In this document: piece by piece, positions 18,397 through 27,583 of the stretch | Layout of the letters: every line of letters begins with the position of its first letter | Position numbering within the stretch: position 1 is the stretch's first letter | Assembly: GCF_020381325.1 (NCBI RefSeq) | Contig: NZ_JAGSPI010000005.1 | Coordinates: 186,001 to 250,000, forward strand | DNA: 64,000 nt | Direction of reading: 5' to 3' | From: Providencia vermicola | GTDB taxonomy: Bacteria; Pseudomonadota; Gammaproteobacteria; Enterobacterales; Enterobacteriaceae | Made by a program: the position numbers and the translations under genes | The notes under the pieces: generated by a model | Seen by the model: only the letters and a program-made list of their open reading frames with translations | Told to the model about the DNA's origin: nothing | Databases searched by the model: none

Positions 18397-20943
18397 GTGA
18401 GTTTGCCTTCCATACTTTTACCCGAACGGCTCGAAAAAGCATTGATGAGCTGGCAACAGCTTGAATCAGAAAATATTTATTTTGCTCCTGTTCGCCATCA
18501 CAGCCCAGCTTGTGCCTACAGTACACTTTCGTTAATCGAACAAATTAAGCCTGATTATGTGCTGATTGAAGGGCCTGATAGTTTTAATGGGTTGATTTCA
18601 GGGTTGCTGCATCAAGACACACAACCGCCCGTTGCTATTATGGCGCAAACAGAAATTAAAGCAGACGCATTAAAGGGTGGAAGTGACACTGTCACACGTT
18701 CGGCTTATTTCCCATTTTGCGAATATTCCCCAGAATGGCAAGCACTTAAGCAAGGCTCACGATATAAAGCACAATTACAGTTTATTGATTTACCTTGGGC
18801 TGCGCAGGTTAATATTGATGAAACTGATGAAGGGCAAAGCCAAAGTCTGCAAAAAGAGCGTTATTTAGCACATAGCTTATTTATTGCACAGTTAGCAAAA
18901 AAAAGTGGTTGCCGTGACCATGATGAGCTTTGGGAACAACTATTTGAATTACGCACTTTTGAGCAGCTCACTGATTGGTCAACATTTTTTAAAGACAGTT
19001 TTATTTGGTGTGGGTTGGCTCGTTTAGATTATGAGCCTGAAGTCCTTGAATCTGAAGGCTCTACACAGCGTGAGTCCCATATGCAAGCTCATATTCAAAG
19101 CATTAAAACGAAGCAGCCAAACGCCAAAATTGTTATCGTGACTGGCGGATTTCATACCCTCTCGTTAATTGAAGGTTTAGCTGAACGGGCAACTCAACAA
19201 TTTGCACTAACGGCGATAGCTAAAAAGCAGTTTGTAAAACAACAAAAAACTGCTGAAAACGAGAGTGCATGGTTAATACGTTATAGTGACGATAAGCTTG
19301 ATGCACTAAACGGTTATGCATCAGGTATGCCATCTCCCGCATTTTACCAAAAAGTATGGGAAACACTATTGCAACAGCGCCAAGACCGTGAAAATGGCCA
19401 AGTTCGTCCAACTCAGATGTATCGAAATAAATTGGGAATTGCGTATCTGGCAAAGGTGGCGACTATTTTGCGTGAAAAGCAATTTGATGCGGCTCCTGGT
19501 TTTTTATCGGTAAAACTGGCCGCGGAACAAAGCATTCGCTTAGCGGCCTTTCGTGGGCATGCAGGGACAGGGCGCTATGATTTATTGGATGGACTACAAA
19601 GTGCATTTATTAAAGGCAGTCTTGATGAGAGCCAAGATGAACTTTGGCATGAAATTAAAACCTGCTTTTCAGGTTTTCGCCTAGGCCAAATCCCCAAGGG
19701 CACAACAACGCCGCCGTTGGTGGCACAAACCTATGAGATGGCAAAAGGGTTTCGCTTTAAGCTTGATGACACATTAAGTAAAATCAGTCGGTTAGATGTA
19801 TATCGTAACAAGCAACATCGCCTACGCAGTCGTTTTTTACATTTATTGGCTTTTTTAGATATCCATTTTGCAAAGCACCTTTCTGGCCCAAATTTTATGT
19901 CAGGAAACCAAATGGATGTGTTATTTGAAGAGTGGCAATATGCCTGGACGCCGAATGTGGAAGGCGAATTAATTGCGTTATCAGAAAAAGGGACTCAGCT
20001 TAAAACGATCGCATTGAATCGTTTATTTGAAATGGAAAAAAACCTTGAACAACAAGGGGTCAGCCGTTCAAGCCAGAGTGCTGTGACATTATTAATGCAA
20101 GCGGCGATCATTGGTTTACATCAACGCATTCCTACACTATTTTCATTGTTAGATAGTTATATTCAGCAAGATACAAAATTCGAATCATTAGTGGCTTGTG
20201 GCCATAAGTTAGTACATTTATGGCGAGGCAGACAGTTCTTTGATATCGAAGAGAATTTTACGATTGAAGCTCGTTTGGATGCTTTATTGCAGCAAGTTTT
20301 TTATTGCTTTGAGCAAATTACTCAAGGGGATGAGCAGCAGCAAGAAGTGCATTTTAATGCGCTACTTTCATGCCGCGAACTGGTGACATTCACGCCTGAA
20401 ATTAATAAAAACCACGATTATTATCACGATTTTTATCACCAGTTGGCTCGCTGTAAAGACCAATTAAACCATGTCCCTTTATTAAAAGGGGCCGTGGATG
20501 CACTGCGTTATTTGGGTGCGAAGACCGATGAAGAGACATTAGTTAACGAGGTTCAAAGCGCGTTTAGTGCAGGAAGTGACCCAGAAATCGCTATTAGCTA
20601 TTTTATTGGTGTAATGCGCGCTGCCCCTGAATTAATTTTACGTATTCCACTCTTAATCGACTCTTTGAATGATTTACTCAGTAAATGGGATGAAAGCCGA
20701 TTTATTCAGGTGCTGCCAGATTTGCGCTTTGCATTTAGCCAATTGACGCCAAAACAAAATGCACAAATGGCACAGCATGTTGCGCAAAACTTATCAATCG
20801 AAACTCAAGATTTGACACTGCGCCAAACAGAATTTAATGAGAAACAGATGCTGCAAGCATTGCAACTAGAACAACGGCTACAAAACCAGCTTGTTGAGCT
20901 TGGTCTACAACGTTGGTTCACTCACACGTCAGAGGCGAAATAA
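18397..20943 (+). CDS. yehM: YehM-like DUF5682 protein with TIKI/TraB-like motifs
   Basis: An 848-residue cytoplasmic protein without membrane segments. The N-terminal 270 residues hold PVRHHSPAC (residues 31-39), YVLIEGPD (54-61) and VTGGFHT (248-254). This spacing of an H-x-S-type motif, a glutamate and GxxH resembles the TIKI/TraB/ChaN/EreA superfamily of metal-dependent hydrolases, so an enzyme is likely; this is an inference from motifs. The rest is alpha-helical. The GTG at 18397 is preferred: AGGGA lies eight bases before it and homology appears to start just after. An in-frame ATG at 18343 lacks a binding site. It sits between yehL and yehP, only two bases before yehP, as in E. coli. 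Confidence 0.8.
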   Translation: MSLPSILLPERLEKALMSWQQLESENIYFAPVRHHSPACAYSTLSLIEQIKPDYVLIEGPDSFNGLISGLLHQDTQPPVAIMAQTEIKADALKGGSDTVTRSAYFPFCEYSPEWQALKQGSRYKAQLQFIDLPWAAQVNIDETDEGQSQSLQKERYLAHSLFIAQLAKKSGCRDHDELWEQLFELRTFEQLTDWSTFFKDSFIWCGLARLDYEPEVLESEGSTQRESHMQAHIQSIKTKQPNAKIVIVTGGFHTLSLIEGLAERATQQFALTAIAKKQFVKQQKTAENESAWLIRYSDDKLDALNGYASGMPSPAFYQKVWETLLQQRQDRENGQVRPTQMYRNKLGIAYLAKVATILREKQFDAAPGFLSVKLAAEQSIRLAAFRGHAGTGRYDLLDGLQSAFIKGSLDESQDELWHEIKTCFSGFRLGQIPKGTTTPPLVAQTYEMAKGFRFKLDDTLSKISRLDVYRNKQHRLRSRFLHLLAFLDIHFAKHLSGPNFMSGNQMDVLFEEWQYAWTPNVEGELIALSEKGTQLKTIALNRLFEMEKNLEQQGVSRSSQSAVTLLMQAAIIGLHQRIPTLFSLLDSYIQQDTKFESLVACGHKLVHLWRGRQFFDIEENFTIEARLDALLQQVFYCFEQITQGDEQQQEVHFNALLSCRELVTFTPEINKNHDYYHDFYHQLARCKDQLNHVPLLKGAVDALRYLGAKTDEETLVNEVQSAFSAGSDPEIAISYFIGVMRAAPELILRIPLLIDSLNDLLSKWDESRFIQVLPDLRFAFSQLTPKQNAQMAQHVAQNLSIETQDLTLRQTEFNEKQMLQALQLEQRLQNQLVELGLQRWFTHTSEAK

Positions 20944-20945
20944 CC

Positions 20946-22100
20946 ATGAGCAAAAAAGAGACGCCATTGACGCCAGAACAACTGCAACTTGCTAAGCGCT
21001 GGCGTTTGGTATTAGGCCAATATGCGGATAACGCGCTGGGGCAAGCGGCATTCAGTGCAGAAGAGTTAAAAATCGAGCGCTCACTGGATTTTTTATATCG
21101 CCGTGAATATCAACGCCGTGGACTGCGACAAGAAGGTGGTCGTCACGGTTCTTTAGATGCATCGCAACTAACCGCAGTGAATTGGTTAAATCAAGCGCGG
21201 AAGTTATTCCCAAATAGTACGTTTGAACGCATGCAATCACAGGCGCTAGAGCGTTATGAAATCAGTAGCTTACTTAAAAATCCCGATGCCTTGAATTCCA
21301 TGGAGCCGACTAAAGCATTAGCGAAAACCCTAATGAGCTTGCGTGGGAAAATGAACGAAGATACCCGTGATGCGGTGAAAAATATCATTCGCAAAGTCGT
21401 GGATGATATTCTCAGCCAAATGAGCAACCAGTTTCGCCAAGCATTAACTGGGCGGAAGAACCGTTTTCGCCGTTCGTTAATTCCAAATAGCCGTAATTTC
21501 GATTGGCGTGCCACTATTGCCGCAAATTTAAAAAATTATGATCGGCAAAACCAACGATTAGTCATCAAAACCCCGTATTTCAACTCACGTCAACAGCAGC
21601 ACTTGCCGTGGGATGTGATTTTGTGTGTTGACCAAAGTGGCTCGATGGCCAGTTCAATTATGTATGCGGCAGTCTGTGCCAGTATTTTAGCAGCATTGCC
21701 AACGGTCAAGGTCTCACTCGTGGTTTTTGATACGCAAGTTGTTGATTTAAGTCATTTAGCTCATGACCCTGTTGAGGTTTTAATGACAGTACAATTGGGC
21801 GGTGGAACCGATATAGCCAAAGCGATGCAGTACTGTGAAAGTTTGATCCGTAACCCTAAACGTACGGTTATCAGTTTGATAAGCGACTTTGAGGAAGGAG
21901 GGGCACTAAATCATCTGCTTAACTGCACACAGCGCCTACACAGCCAGCAAGTGAAACTTTTAGGCTTAGCCGCGTTAGATGACGATGCATTGCCTGTTTA
22001 TGATCCTGAAATTGCCCAAAAATTGGCAGATAGAGGCATGCATGTCGCGGCATTAACCCCTGAGCACTTTGCTCAGTGGCTGGCGGAGGTGATGCAATGA
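20946..22100 (+). CDS. yehP: YehP-like VWA domain protein
   Basis: A 384-residue protein. The N-terminal half is charged and helical. The C-terminal half is a von Willebrand factor A domain with an intact metal-ion site: DQSGS (D229, S231, S233), T288 in GGGTDIA and D314 in SDFEEGG. VWA proteins of this kind are adaptors for MoxR ATPases, which matches yehL in the same operon. The ATG at 20946 is chosen because it follows the yehM stop by two bases and has GAGGCG upstream; the longer reading from 20913 would run back into yehM. It ends in an ATGA overlap with yehQ, a sign of translational coupling. Confidence 0.88.
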   Translation: MSKKETPLTPEQLQLAKRWRLVLGQYADNALGQAAFSAEELKIERSLDFLYRREYQRRGLRQEGGRHGSLDASQLTAVNWLNQARKLFPNSTFERMQSQALERYEISSLLKNPDALNSMEPTKALAKTLMSLRGKMNEDTRDAVKNIIRKVVDDILSQMSNQFRQALTGRKNRFRRSLIPNSRNFDWRATIAANLKNYDRQNQRLVIKTPYFNSRQQQHLPWDVILCVDQSGSMASSIMYAAVCASILAALPTVKVSLVVFDTQVVDLSHLAHDPVEVLMTVQLGGGTDIAKAMQYCESLIRNPKRTVISLISDFEEGGALNHLLNCTQRLHSQQVKLLGLAALDDDALPVYDPEIAQKLADRGMHVAALTPEHFAQWLAEVMQ

Positions 22101-24151
22101 GTTGGAAAACCATTTATTACCAATATGATGACGATGCGTTAGCGGTGTTTGCAAATGTGGGGTTATTACGCAGAGCGCGCAAAGATTTAGAGAACCAAAA
22201 GGTTAATCCTAGGGATTTGGCTGCAGGGCAGTTTGACAGTGATGGGCAAGCGGTGCAGCTTGATGCTCAAGGTGTACAAAAAGCAACCTGTGATTGCAGT
22301 GCATCAGGTTGTTGTAAGCATATTTTGGCCGCGGTGCTTTGGGTTCAGAATAATGTGCCAGATGAAAATATTCAAGGTATGGAAGATAAGGGGGAGCTCA
22401 GTGAGCCAGAACCATTATTGCCTGAATTACTCGCATTAGAATCAACGTCATTGGTTAAACTCGTCTCTAAAGCCGATTGCCGATTAGCTCTGCGTTTGTT
22501 AGATGAATGGCAGGAGCGTGAACTCATTTTTGATGACCAATGTAACCAGTTAAGAGTGACGCTAACAGAATATGATGAGCCAATTATTTATCTGAAAGGC
22601 AGTGGTTTCCCAGGGATGATTTCCTCTGTGCCTGAAAAACAGAAAAAAGCGGTTCACCTTGCGGTGGTTGCCAAATTATTGATGCAAAATGGTGTGAATT
22701 GGTTGTGGCCTGATGATTTAGCTCCTGTAACAGAAAAAGCATTAGTGTTAACGGATGATGATAAAACCGTTATCGTCACCATTGAACTATTTATCCAAGA
22801 TTTGTTACGTCAAGGGTTGTCACACATTAGCCAAAGCAGTGCCACACAATTACATTTATTGAATATGTCGGCGAAAGCAGAAGGCCTACCGCGTTTAGCT
22901 AATTATTTGAAAAGGCTGAGCCAGCAGGTGAAATTGCTCGCAGGTAAGCACTTTACGATGGATGAAGGGCAAGTTTTGCGATTAATCGCCGAAATTGCTG
23001 CCTATTTGCAGCAACTTTCAACCGCGAATGAAAATCAGCTTTTAGCTCTTAAAGGTTTGCAGCGCCGCCAATACACTGACCAAATATCGGTACTTGATTT
23101 AACGCCAATTGATGCGAATTGGTGGCAAACCCAAAACGGCGCAATAGGTGCGACGTTTAGTTTTTGGGATAACCAAGAGAAAAAAATCATTCAATGTACG
23201 CAAGGACGTGCAAATAATCTGGACCCGATGTTCAACCGTTCAAGCCTCTGGCAAACATTATCCATTTGGAAGCAAACTGCGGATAATTTGATGCGAACAC
23301 CGTTTAAATTACATGATCCGCGGCTTTCGGATGAAGGTAAATTATCGGCCAGTGGCGACAGTTTTGCTGAAAAAAATAACCAAAAGCTGTTATCAAACGA
23401 TGATTATCAAACGCTTCAAGGAGAGTTGGGGTTTACCCACTGGCAAGAGGCTAGTGAATTTCTTTCAAACTTATCCAGCGAAAATGTTTATCAACCTGTT
23501 ATCCTACATCTCGCTGATTATGAACAGCTATATTGGAATGAGACTGAACAGTGTATTTTGTGGGCGGTATCTGATAGTGAAAAAAATAGGGCGTTTTTGC
23601 GATTAAATTGGGAAGGGAATGAAAACCATAAAATCGAAGAGTTACGCTTTATTACCAAGGAAAAGTGGCCTATTGCCGCAGTGAGTGCTCTGGTCAATCA
23701 TACTTCACAAGGTATTCAGTTGGTGCCTAAAACATTATGGTTGAAGAAAGAGCAAGGTATTGAACTGTTTTACCTTGATTTTGAATCAATCCCTCGCAAA
23801 AAACAACGTTCAGGCTTTTTTAGTAAGATAATGGAATACATGGAGAAAAAGCAGCAAACGAGCAATACTTTTGTGCCTGAAGCAACGCTCGCAAGCCAAT
23901 TGGTTCGTCCAGTTTTATCAATACTGGAAACCCAAGCTTGTACGGGAAGACAGCAGCTTTCTTCGTCCCAACAAACTGAAATTGGTTATGTCATACGTGT
24001 CCTTGAGGATTTGGGCACGTTATGGTTAGCTAACCAGGTCAAAATGCTAACGGTTTCAGGCAATATACCCCCTGAAAGCCTATTGCGATTGGTATACCTA
24101 TGCGACAGATTTGAGCGTTTACAAATACCGCAACCCTTTCAATTTGCTTAA
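22097..24151 (+). CDS. yehQ: YehQ-like SWIM zinc-finger protein
   Basis: A 684-residue protein with a SWIM zinc finger near its N-terminus: CDC (C65, C67) followed by CCKH (C72 or C73, H75), which fits CxC...CxH. SWIM fingers bind DNA or proteins. The other 600 residues are mixed helical with no other recognised domain. The start at 22097 has a strong GGAGGTG site and overlaps the yehP stop by four bases. It is the last gene of the operon. Its stop overlaps the stop of the convergent MarR-type gene by a few bases, so no terminator lies between them. The function is unknown; the operon is conserved in other enterobacteria. Confidence 0.85.
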   Translation: MSWKTIYYQYDDDALAVFANVGLLRRARKDLENQKVNPRDLAAGQFDSDGQAVQLDAQGVQKATCDCSASGCCKHILAAVLWVQNNVPDENIQGMEDKGELSEPEPLLPELLALESTSLVKLVSKADCRLALRLLDEWQERELIFDDQCNQLRVTLTEYDEPIIYLKGSGFPGMISSVPEKQKKAVHLAVVAKLLMQNGVNWLWPDDLAPVTEKALVLTDDDKTVIVTIELFIQDLLRQGLSHISQSSATQLHLLNMSAKAEGLPRLANYLKRLSQQVKLLAGKHFTMDEGQVLRLIAEIAAYLQQLSTANENQLLALKGLQRRQYTDQISVLDLTPIDANWWQTQNGAIGATFSFWDNQEKKIIQCTQGRANNLDPMFNRSSLWQTLSIWKQTADNLMRTPFKLHDPRLSDEGKLSASGDSFAEKNNQKLLSNDDYQTLQGELGFTHWQEASEFLSNLSSENVYQPVILHLADYEQLYWNETEQCILWAVSDSEKNRAFLRLNWEGNENHKIEELRFITKEKWPIAAVSALVNHTSQGIQLVPKTLWLKKEQGIELFYLDFESIPRKKQRSGFFSKIMEYMEKKQQTSNTFVPEATLASQLVRPVLSILETQACTGRQQLSSSQQTEIGYVIRVLEDLGTLWLANQVKMLTVSGNIPPESLLRLVYLCDRFERLQIPQPFQFA

Positions 24152-24633
24152 GATTCAAATGTTGCGAGAAATGTCCGTAATAGTTGGTTGAGCGCATGTT
24201 GCTCTTCCAACGTCAATTTAGCGACTAGCCTTGCTTGGTTTTGCGTGTGAGCTTCAATGACTTGATTAATCAGATTCAGCCCTTCCTCAGTCAGTGACAC
24301 TAAAAAGCCACGGCCATCATCTGGGTTGGTATGACGGGAAACTAACCCTGCTTTTTCCAGTTGATCAATACGATTTGTCATAGTTCCTGACGTGACCATT
24401 AGCGTAGCAAGCATCTCCCCTGGGCTCAGGGTGTAAGGCGCACCAGAGCGCCGCAAAGTTGCAAGCACATCAAAACTTGACCGATTAAGGCCAAATCCAG
24501 CGAAGACTTTTTCCATTTCACGGGTGAGATGATAGGCAATATTGCCTAACCGACCAATTAACCCCATTGGGCTAATGTCGAGATCTGGGCGCTCACGTTC
24601 CCATTGTTCAGTGATTTTATCGATTCTATCCAT
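24148..24633 (-). CDS. MarR-family regulator, PecS-like
   Basis: A 161-residue winged-helix regulator. It opens with DRIDKITEQWERERPDLDISPM, very like the start of Dickeya PecS, followed by the MarR helix-turn-helix (FDVLATLRRSGAPYTLSPGEM, MTNRIDQLEKAGLV) and a DDGR wing. PecS-type regulators repress a divergent EamA/PecM efflux gene and respond to small ligands such as urate. Exactly such a gene starts on the other strand 84 bp away. The ATG at 24633 gives the normal family length; a longer reading would translate the operators. Two palindromes in the gap are probable binding sites. Confidence 0.87.
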   Translation of the reverse strand: MDRIDKITEQWERERPDLDISPMGLIGRLGNIAYHLTREMEKVFAGFGLNRSSFDVLATLRRSGAPYTLSPGEMLATLMVTSGTMTNRIDQLEKAGLVSRHTNPDDGRGFLVSLTEEGLNLINQVIEAHTQNQARLVAKLTLEEQHALNQLLRTFLATFES

Positions 24634-24654
24634 AAGTAAATAATGGGCGTTATT

Positions 24655-24672
24655 TATCTTGACGTCAAGGTA
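24655..24672. promoter_or_regulatory. Probable MarR/PecS-like operator 1
   Basis: The palindrome TATCTTGACGTCAAGGTA has a perfect 12-bp core, CTTGACGTCAAG. It lies between the divergent PecS-like and PecM-like genes and shares its half-site with a second copy 27 bp away (centre to centre). Assigning it to the adjacent MarR protein is an inference. Confidence 0.65.
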
Positions 24673-24681
24673 AATAAAAAC

Positions 24682-24699
24682 TATCTTGACCTCAAGATA
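24682..24699. promoter_or_regulatory. Probable MarR/PecS-like operator 2
   Basis: TATCTTGACCTCAAGATA, an 18-bp palindrome with perfect 8-bp arms around CC. It ends 18 bases before the transporter start, a position suited to blocking its transcription. It has the same TATCTTGA half-site as operator 1. Confidence 0.7.
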
Positions 24700-24717
24700 A
24701 ATATTGAGAGTCAAACT

Positions 24718-25575
24718 ATGAATCGCTATGTTGTTTTATGTTTCACAGCGTTAGCCCCCATTGTGTGGGGAAGCACTTATCTCGTTACAACTGAAATGCT
24801 ACCTTCGGGCTTGCCGTTAACGTTGGCTGTTTTGCGTGCATTACCCGCAGGATTATTACTGATACTCTTTTTGCGCCAGTTGCCATCAGGGATTTGGTGG
24901 TTGCGCGTCGCCATTCTAGGGGCGTTGAATTTCTCACTGTTTTGGTGGTTATTATTTATTGCGGCTTATCGTCTGCCAGGTGGGGTTGCCGCAACTGTTG
25001 GCGCTGTGCAGCCGTTAATTGTGCTATTTTTAAGTCGCTGGTTATTGAGTAACCGTTTATCAAGTGTTTCTGTCATTGCCTCACTCAGCGGAATTGTTGG
25101 TGTGGCGATTTTGCTATTAACACCAACGGCTGCCCTAGATTGGGTAGGAGTGATGGCTGGGTTGGCAGGGGCATTTTCAATGGCTGCGGGTACAGTGTTG
25201 AGCCGCCTTTGGCAACCTCCCGTTAGCGCATTAACCTTTACGTCGTGGCAATTAACCGCAGGTGGCTTAATTTTATTACCTTTTGCCTTGATTTTTGAAC
25301 CTGCATTACCTGCATTAACATCTGTGAACATTGTCGGTCTTAGCTATTTAACCTTAATTGGTGGGGCGTTAACATACGCATTATGGTTCCGCGGATTGGC
25401 GTTATTAGGGCCGAGTTCAGTCGCATCTTTAGGTTTCCTTAGCCCTGTTAGTGCTGTGGTCTTAGGGTGGTTTTACCTAAATCAGCAGCTGAGTACTTTA
25501 CAATTTATTGGCATGATAGTGATCTTAGTGAGTGTTTGGGTGAGCCAGCGTGCCGAAGCACGTAAAGTACGGTGA
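24718..25575 (+). CDS. EamA-family transporter, PecM-like
   Basis: A 285-residue inner-membrane protein with about ten membrane segments in two EamA repeats (the first from FTALAPIVWGSTYLVTTEML, the second from GVMAGLAGAFSMAAGTVLS). PecM/YedA-type members export small metabolites. The divergent PecS-like regulator and the two shared operators make a PecS-PecM-like pair very likely. The ATG at 24718 is preferred over one at 24643, which would translate the operator sequences. The substrate is unknown; indigoidine in Dickeya is the known PecM case, but no indigoidine gene is seen here. Confidence 0.85.
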   Translation: MNRYVVLCFTALAPIVWGSTYLVTTEMLPSGLPLTLAVLRALPAGLLLILFLRQLPSGIWWLRVAILGALNFSLFWWLLFIAAYRLPGGVAATVGAVQPLIVLFLSRWLLSNRLSSVSVIASLSGIVGVAILLLTPTAALDWVGVMAGLAGAFSMAAGTVLSRLWQPPVSALTFTSWQLTAGGLILLPFALIFEPALPALTSVNIVGLSYLTLIGGALTYALWFRGLALLGPSSVASLGFLSPVSAVVLGWFYLNQQLSTLQFIGMIVILVSVWVSQRAEARKVR

Positions 25576-25635
25576 AGTGGTATTTAATTGCGTATTATGC
25601 AAATTACCTTAGTTAAATTAATGAGATAAGCGCTT

Positions 25636-26271
25636 ATGTTATTTTCTGATGACGAAAACACGATTGAGATAGCCCCTGATGCCTTCTTGCTAAAAGGTTT
25701 CTTACTGGGGAACAGTAAGGTGTTATTACAATCATTAAATAATATTTTTTCGCTATCCCCATTAAGAAATATGGAAACCCCTGGTGGGTATCGCATGTCA
25801 GTCGCGATGAGCAACTGTGGTGAGTGGGGTTGGGTGACTGATAAAACAGGGTATCGCTATACTAAAAGTGACCCTGTCACTAACAAGCCTTGGCAGCCGA
25901 TGCCTGGGATCTTTCGCCAATTAGCACAAGACGCAGCAGAAAGAGCGGGTTTTCTGGGGTTTGAACCCGATGCATGCTTGATTAACCGTTATGCAGTTGG
26001 GGCTAAAATGTCGCTTCATCAAGATAAAGACGAAGCGGATTTTTCACAGCCGATTGTTTCGTTTTCATTAGGGTTGCCCTGCGTATTTGATTTTGGCGGA
26101 GCCACACGTGAAGCGCCTAAAATAACCCTAGCATTGGAACACGGTGATGTGTTGGTTTGGGGGGGAAAGTCGCGTTTAAATTACCATGGTGTTCGAACCA
26201 TCAAAGCGGGTGAACACCCATTGTTGGGGCCGTACCGCTTTAATCTGACATTTCGTCGCTCACAAAAATAA
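25636..26271 (+). CDS. alkB: DNA oxidative demethylase AlkB
   Basis: A 211-residue Fe(II)/2-oxoglutarate dioxygenase that removes methyl groups from 1-methyladenine and 3-methylcytosine in DNA. The iron ligands are visible: H128 and D130 in LHQDKDE, and H184 in NYHGVR. The 2-oxoglutarate site is RFNLTFR (R201, R207). The substrate loop PGGYRMSVAMSNCG and WQPMP match E. coli AlkB, which has 216 residues. Unlike in E. coli, it is not next to ada here; it follows the PecM-like gene by 60 bp, possibly with its own promoter. Confidence 0.93.
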   Translation: MLFSDDENTIEIAPDAFLLKGFLLGNSKVLLQSLNNIFSLSPLRNMETPGGYRMSVAMSNCGEWGWVTDKTGYRYTKSDPVTNKPWQPMPGIFRQLAQDAAERAGFLGFEPDACLINRYAVGAKMSLHQDKDEADFSQPIVSFSLGLPCVFDFGGATREAPKITLALEHGDVLVWGGKSRLNYHGVRTIKAGEHPLLGPYRFNLTFRRSQK

Positions 26272-26437
26272 TGGGTTAATCATGTAGGGGCTTTTGCAGC
26301 CCTTGCTGGTGACCGTCAGTTTGGAATAATGATTAAAACATATTAGGGCGTTATAAAAAATATCATTGAATAATAAAATAGTTATCTTTATAACTATTGG
26401 CTAATTATTACATAATAGAAATGGCTTAGGTGAATTA

Positions 26438-27463
26438 ATGTACAGCTTTACAAATGATTATAATGAAATTGCACATCCCGAAGTGATGAAAGCATTGAAT
26501 GATTTAGCAGGGAAACGTTTTACAGGTTATGGTACAGATGGTCTATGTAAGAAAGTGGCAGATCAAATAAAACAACGTATTGGCCAGCCGAATGCAGATA
26601 TCCATTTTTTTAATGGTGGAACGATCACCAATTTAACGACGATTTCTCATATTTTACGTCCACATCAAGCCGTTATTTCCGTTGTTGGTGGCCATATTGA
26701 TGTTCACGAAACAGGGGCGATTGAAGCGTCAGGGCATAAAGTCATTACGGTAGAGTCTGCTTCGGGTAAGCTTACGCCTGCTCATATTCAAAAGGTACTG
26801 GCCGAGCACCCAGATGAACATTCGGTTCAACCTAAATTAGTTTACATCAGTAACTCTACTGAAATCGGCACGGTGTATCGCAAAGCCGAATTGGTTGCTT
26901 TGCGTGAAATCTGTGACGCCCACGGTTTATTGCTATTTATGGATGGCGCACGGTTAGCATCTGGTTTGATGTCCACCGTGAGTGACTTAACCATTGAAGA
27001 TATCGCACAACTAACGGATGTTTTCTATATTGGTGGAACAAAAATTGGCGCACTAACTGGGGAAATATTAGTGCTTTTAAACCCAGCAATAAAATCTGAT
27101 TTTCGTTATAGCATTAAGCAAAAAGGTGGGTTGCAAGCCAAAGGCTGGTTATTAGCCGCGCAGTTTGAAGCATTATTTAATGATGATCTTTATTTTCAGT
27201 TAGGCCGACACATTAATGATACAGCAAACCAGCTTGCCGATTTCTTTACAGAAAAAGGATTCGACTTTTTAGCGCCAGTGGAATCAAACCAAGTCTTTGT
27301 GATTTTACCTAATTCACTGAGTGACAAGGTATTGAGTCATTATGTGGTCAGTAAAGTTTGTGAACCAACAGCAGATACAACGTGCTTACGTTTTTGTACC
27401 TCTTGGTCAACAACGTCACAAGATATTGAAAAGCTAAAACAAACTTTTAATTCATTAATCTAA
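26438..27463 (+). CDS. Threonine aldolase / beta-eliminating lyase family PLP enzyme
   Basis: A 341-residue fold-type I PLP enzyme. The likely Schiff-base lysine is K202 in YIGGTKIGALTGE and the cofactor-binding aspartate is D169 in MDGARLASGL. VGGHIDVHETGAIEASGHK resembles the histidine region of low-specificity threonine aldolases, which split threonine into glycine and acetaldehyde. E. coli LtaE is 333 residues. This branch is more distant from LtaE than an orthologue would be, so the substrate may differ. TAGGTGA lies five bases before the ATG. It is transcribed alone, with a likely hairpin terminator just after it. Confidence 0.82.
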   Translation: MYSFTNDYNEIAHPEVMKALNDLAGKRFTGYGTDGLCKKVADQIKQRIGQPNADIHFFNGGTITNLTTISHILRPHQAVISVVGGHIDVHETGAIEASGHKVITVESASGKLTPAHIQKVLAEHPDEHSVQPKLVYISNSTEIGTVYRKAELVALREICDAHGLLLFMDGARLASGLMSTVSDLTIEDIAQLTDVFYIGGTKIGALTGEILVLLNPAIKSDFRYSIKQKGGLQAKGWLLAAQFEALFNDDLYFQLGRHINDTANQLADFFTEKGFDFLAPVESNQVFVILPNSLSDKVLSHYVVSKVCEPTADTTCLRFCTSWSTTSQDIEKLKQTFNSLI

Positions 27464-27478
27464 TTTTCCTTAGATATA

Positions 27479-27502
27479 TTGCCCGCATGAATTTGTGGGC
27501 AA
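27479..27502 (+). terminator. Probable stem-loop terminator
   Basis: TTGCCCGCA, loop TGAATT, TGTGGGCAA: a nine-base stem with one G-U pair, 15 bases after the aldolase-family gene. Only a short T-rich run follows. Confidence 0.5.
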
Positions 27503-27583
27503 ATCTTTCCGATTTCTCGCATATCGTTTTCACAATTAAAACGGCACTATCCTGATATCTATTTAATTGATCCGGTCGCAAGT

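Noticed and set aside
24634-24714. N-terminal extension of the PecS-like protein
   Set aside because: This also translates the operators; the family length and start fit the ATG at 24633.
24643-24717. N-terminal extension of the PecM-like protein
   Set aside because: The extra residues come from the two operator palindromes (YLDVKVNKNYLDLKI is a repeat artefact). The ATG at 24718 gives the normal transporter start.
26286-26305. GC-rich hairpin after alkB (GGGCT/AGCCC)
   Set aside because: The stem is only five bases and no T run follows, so it is not called as a terminator.
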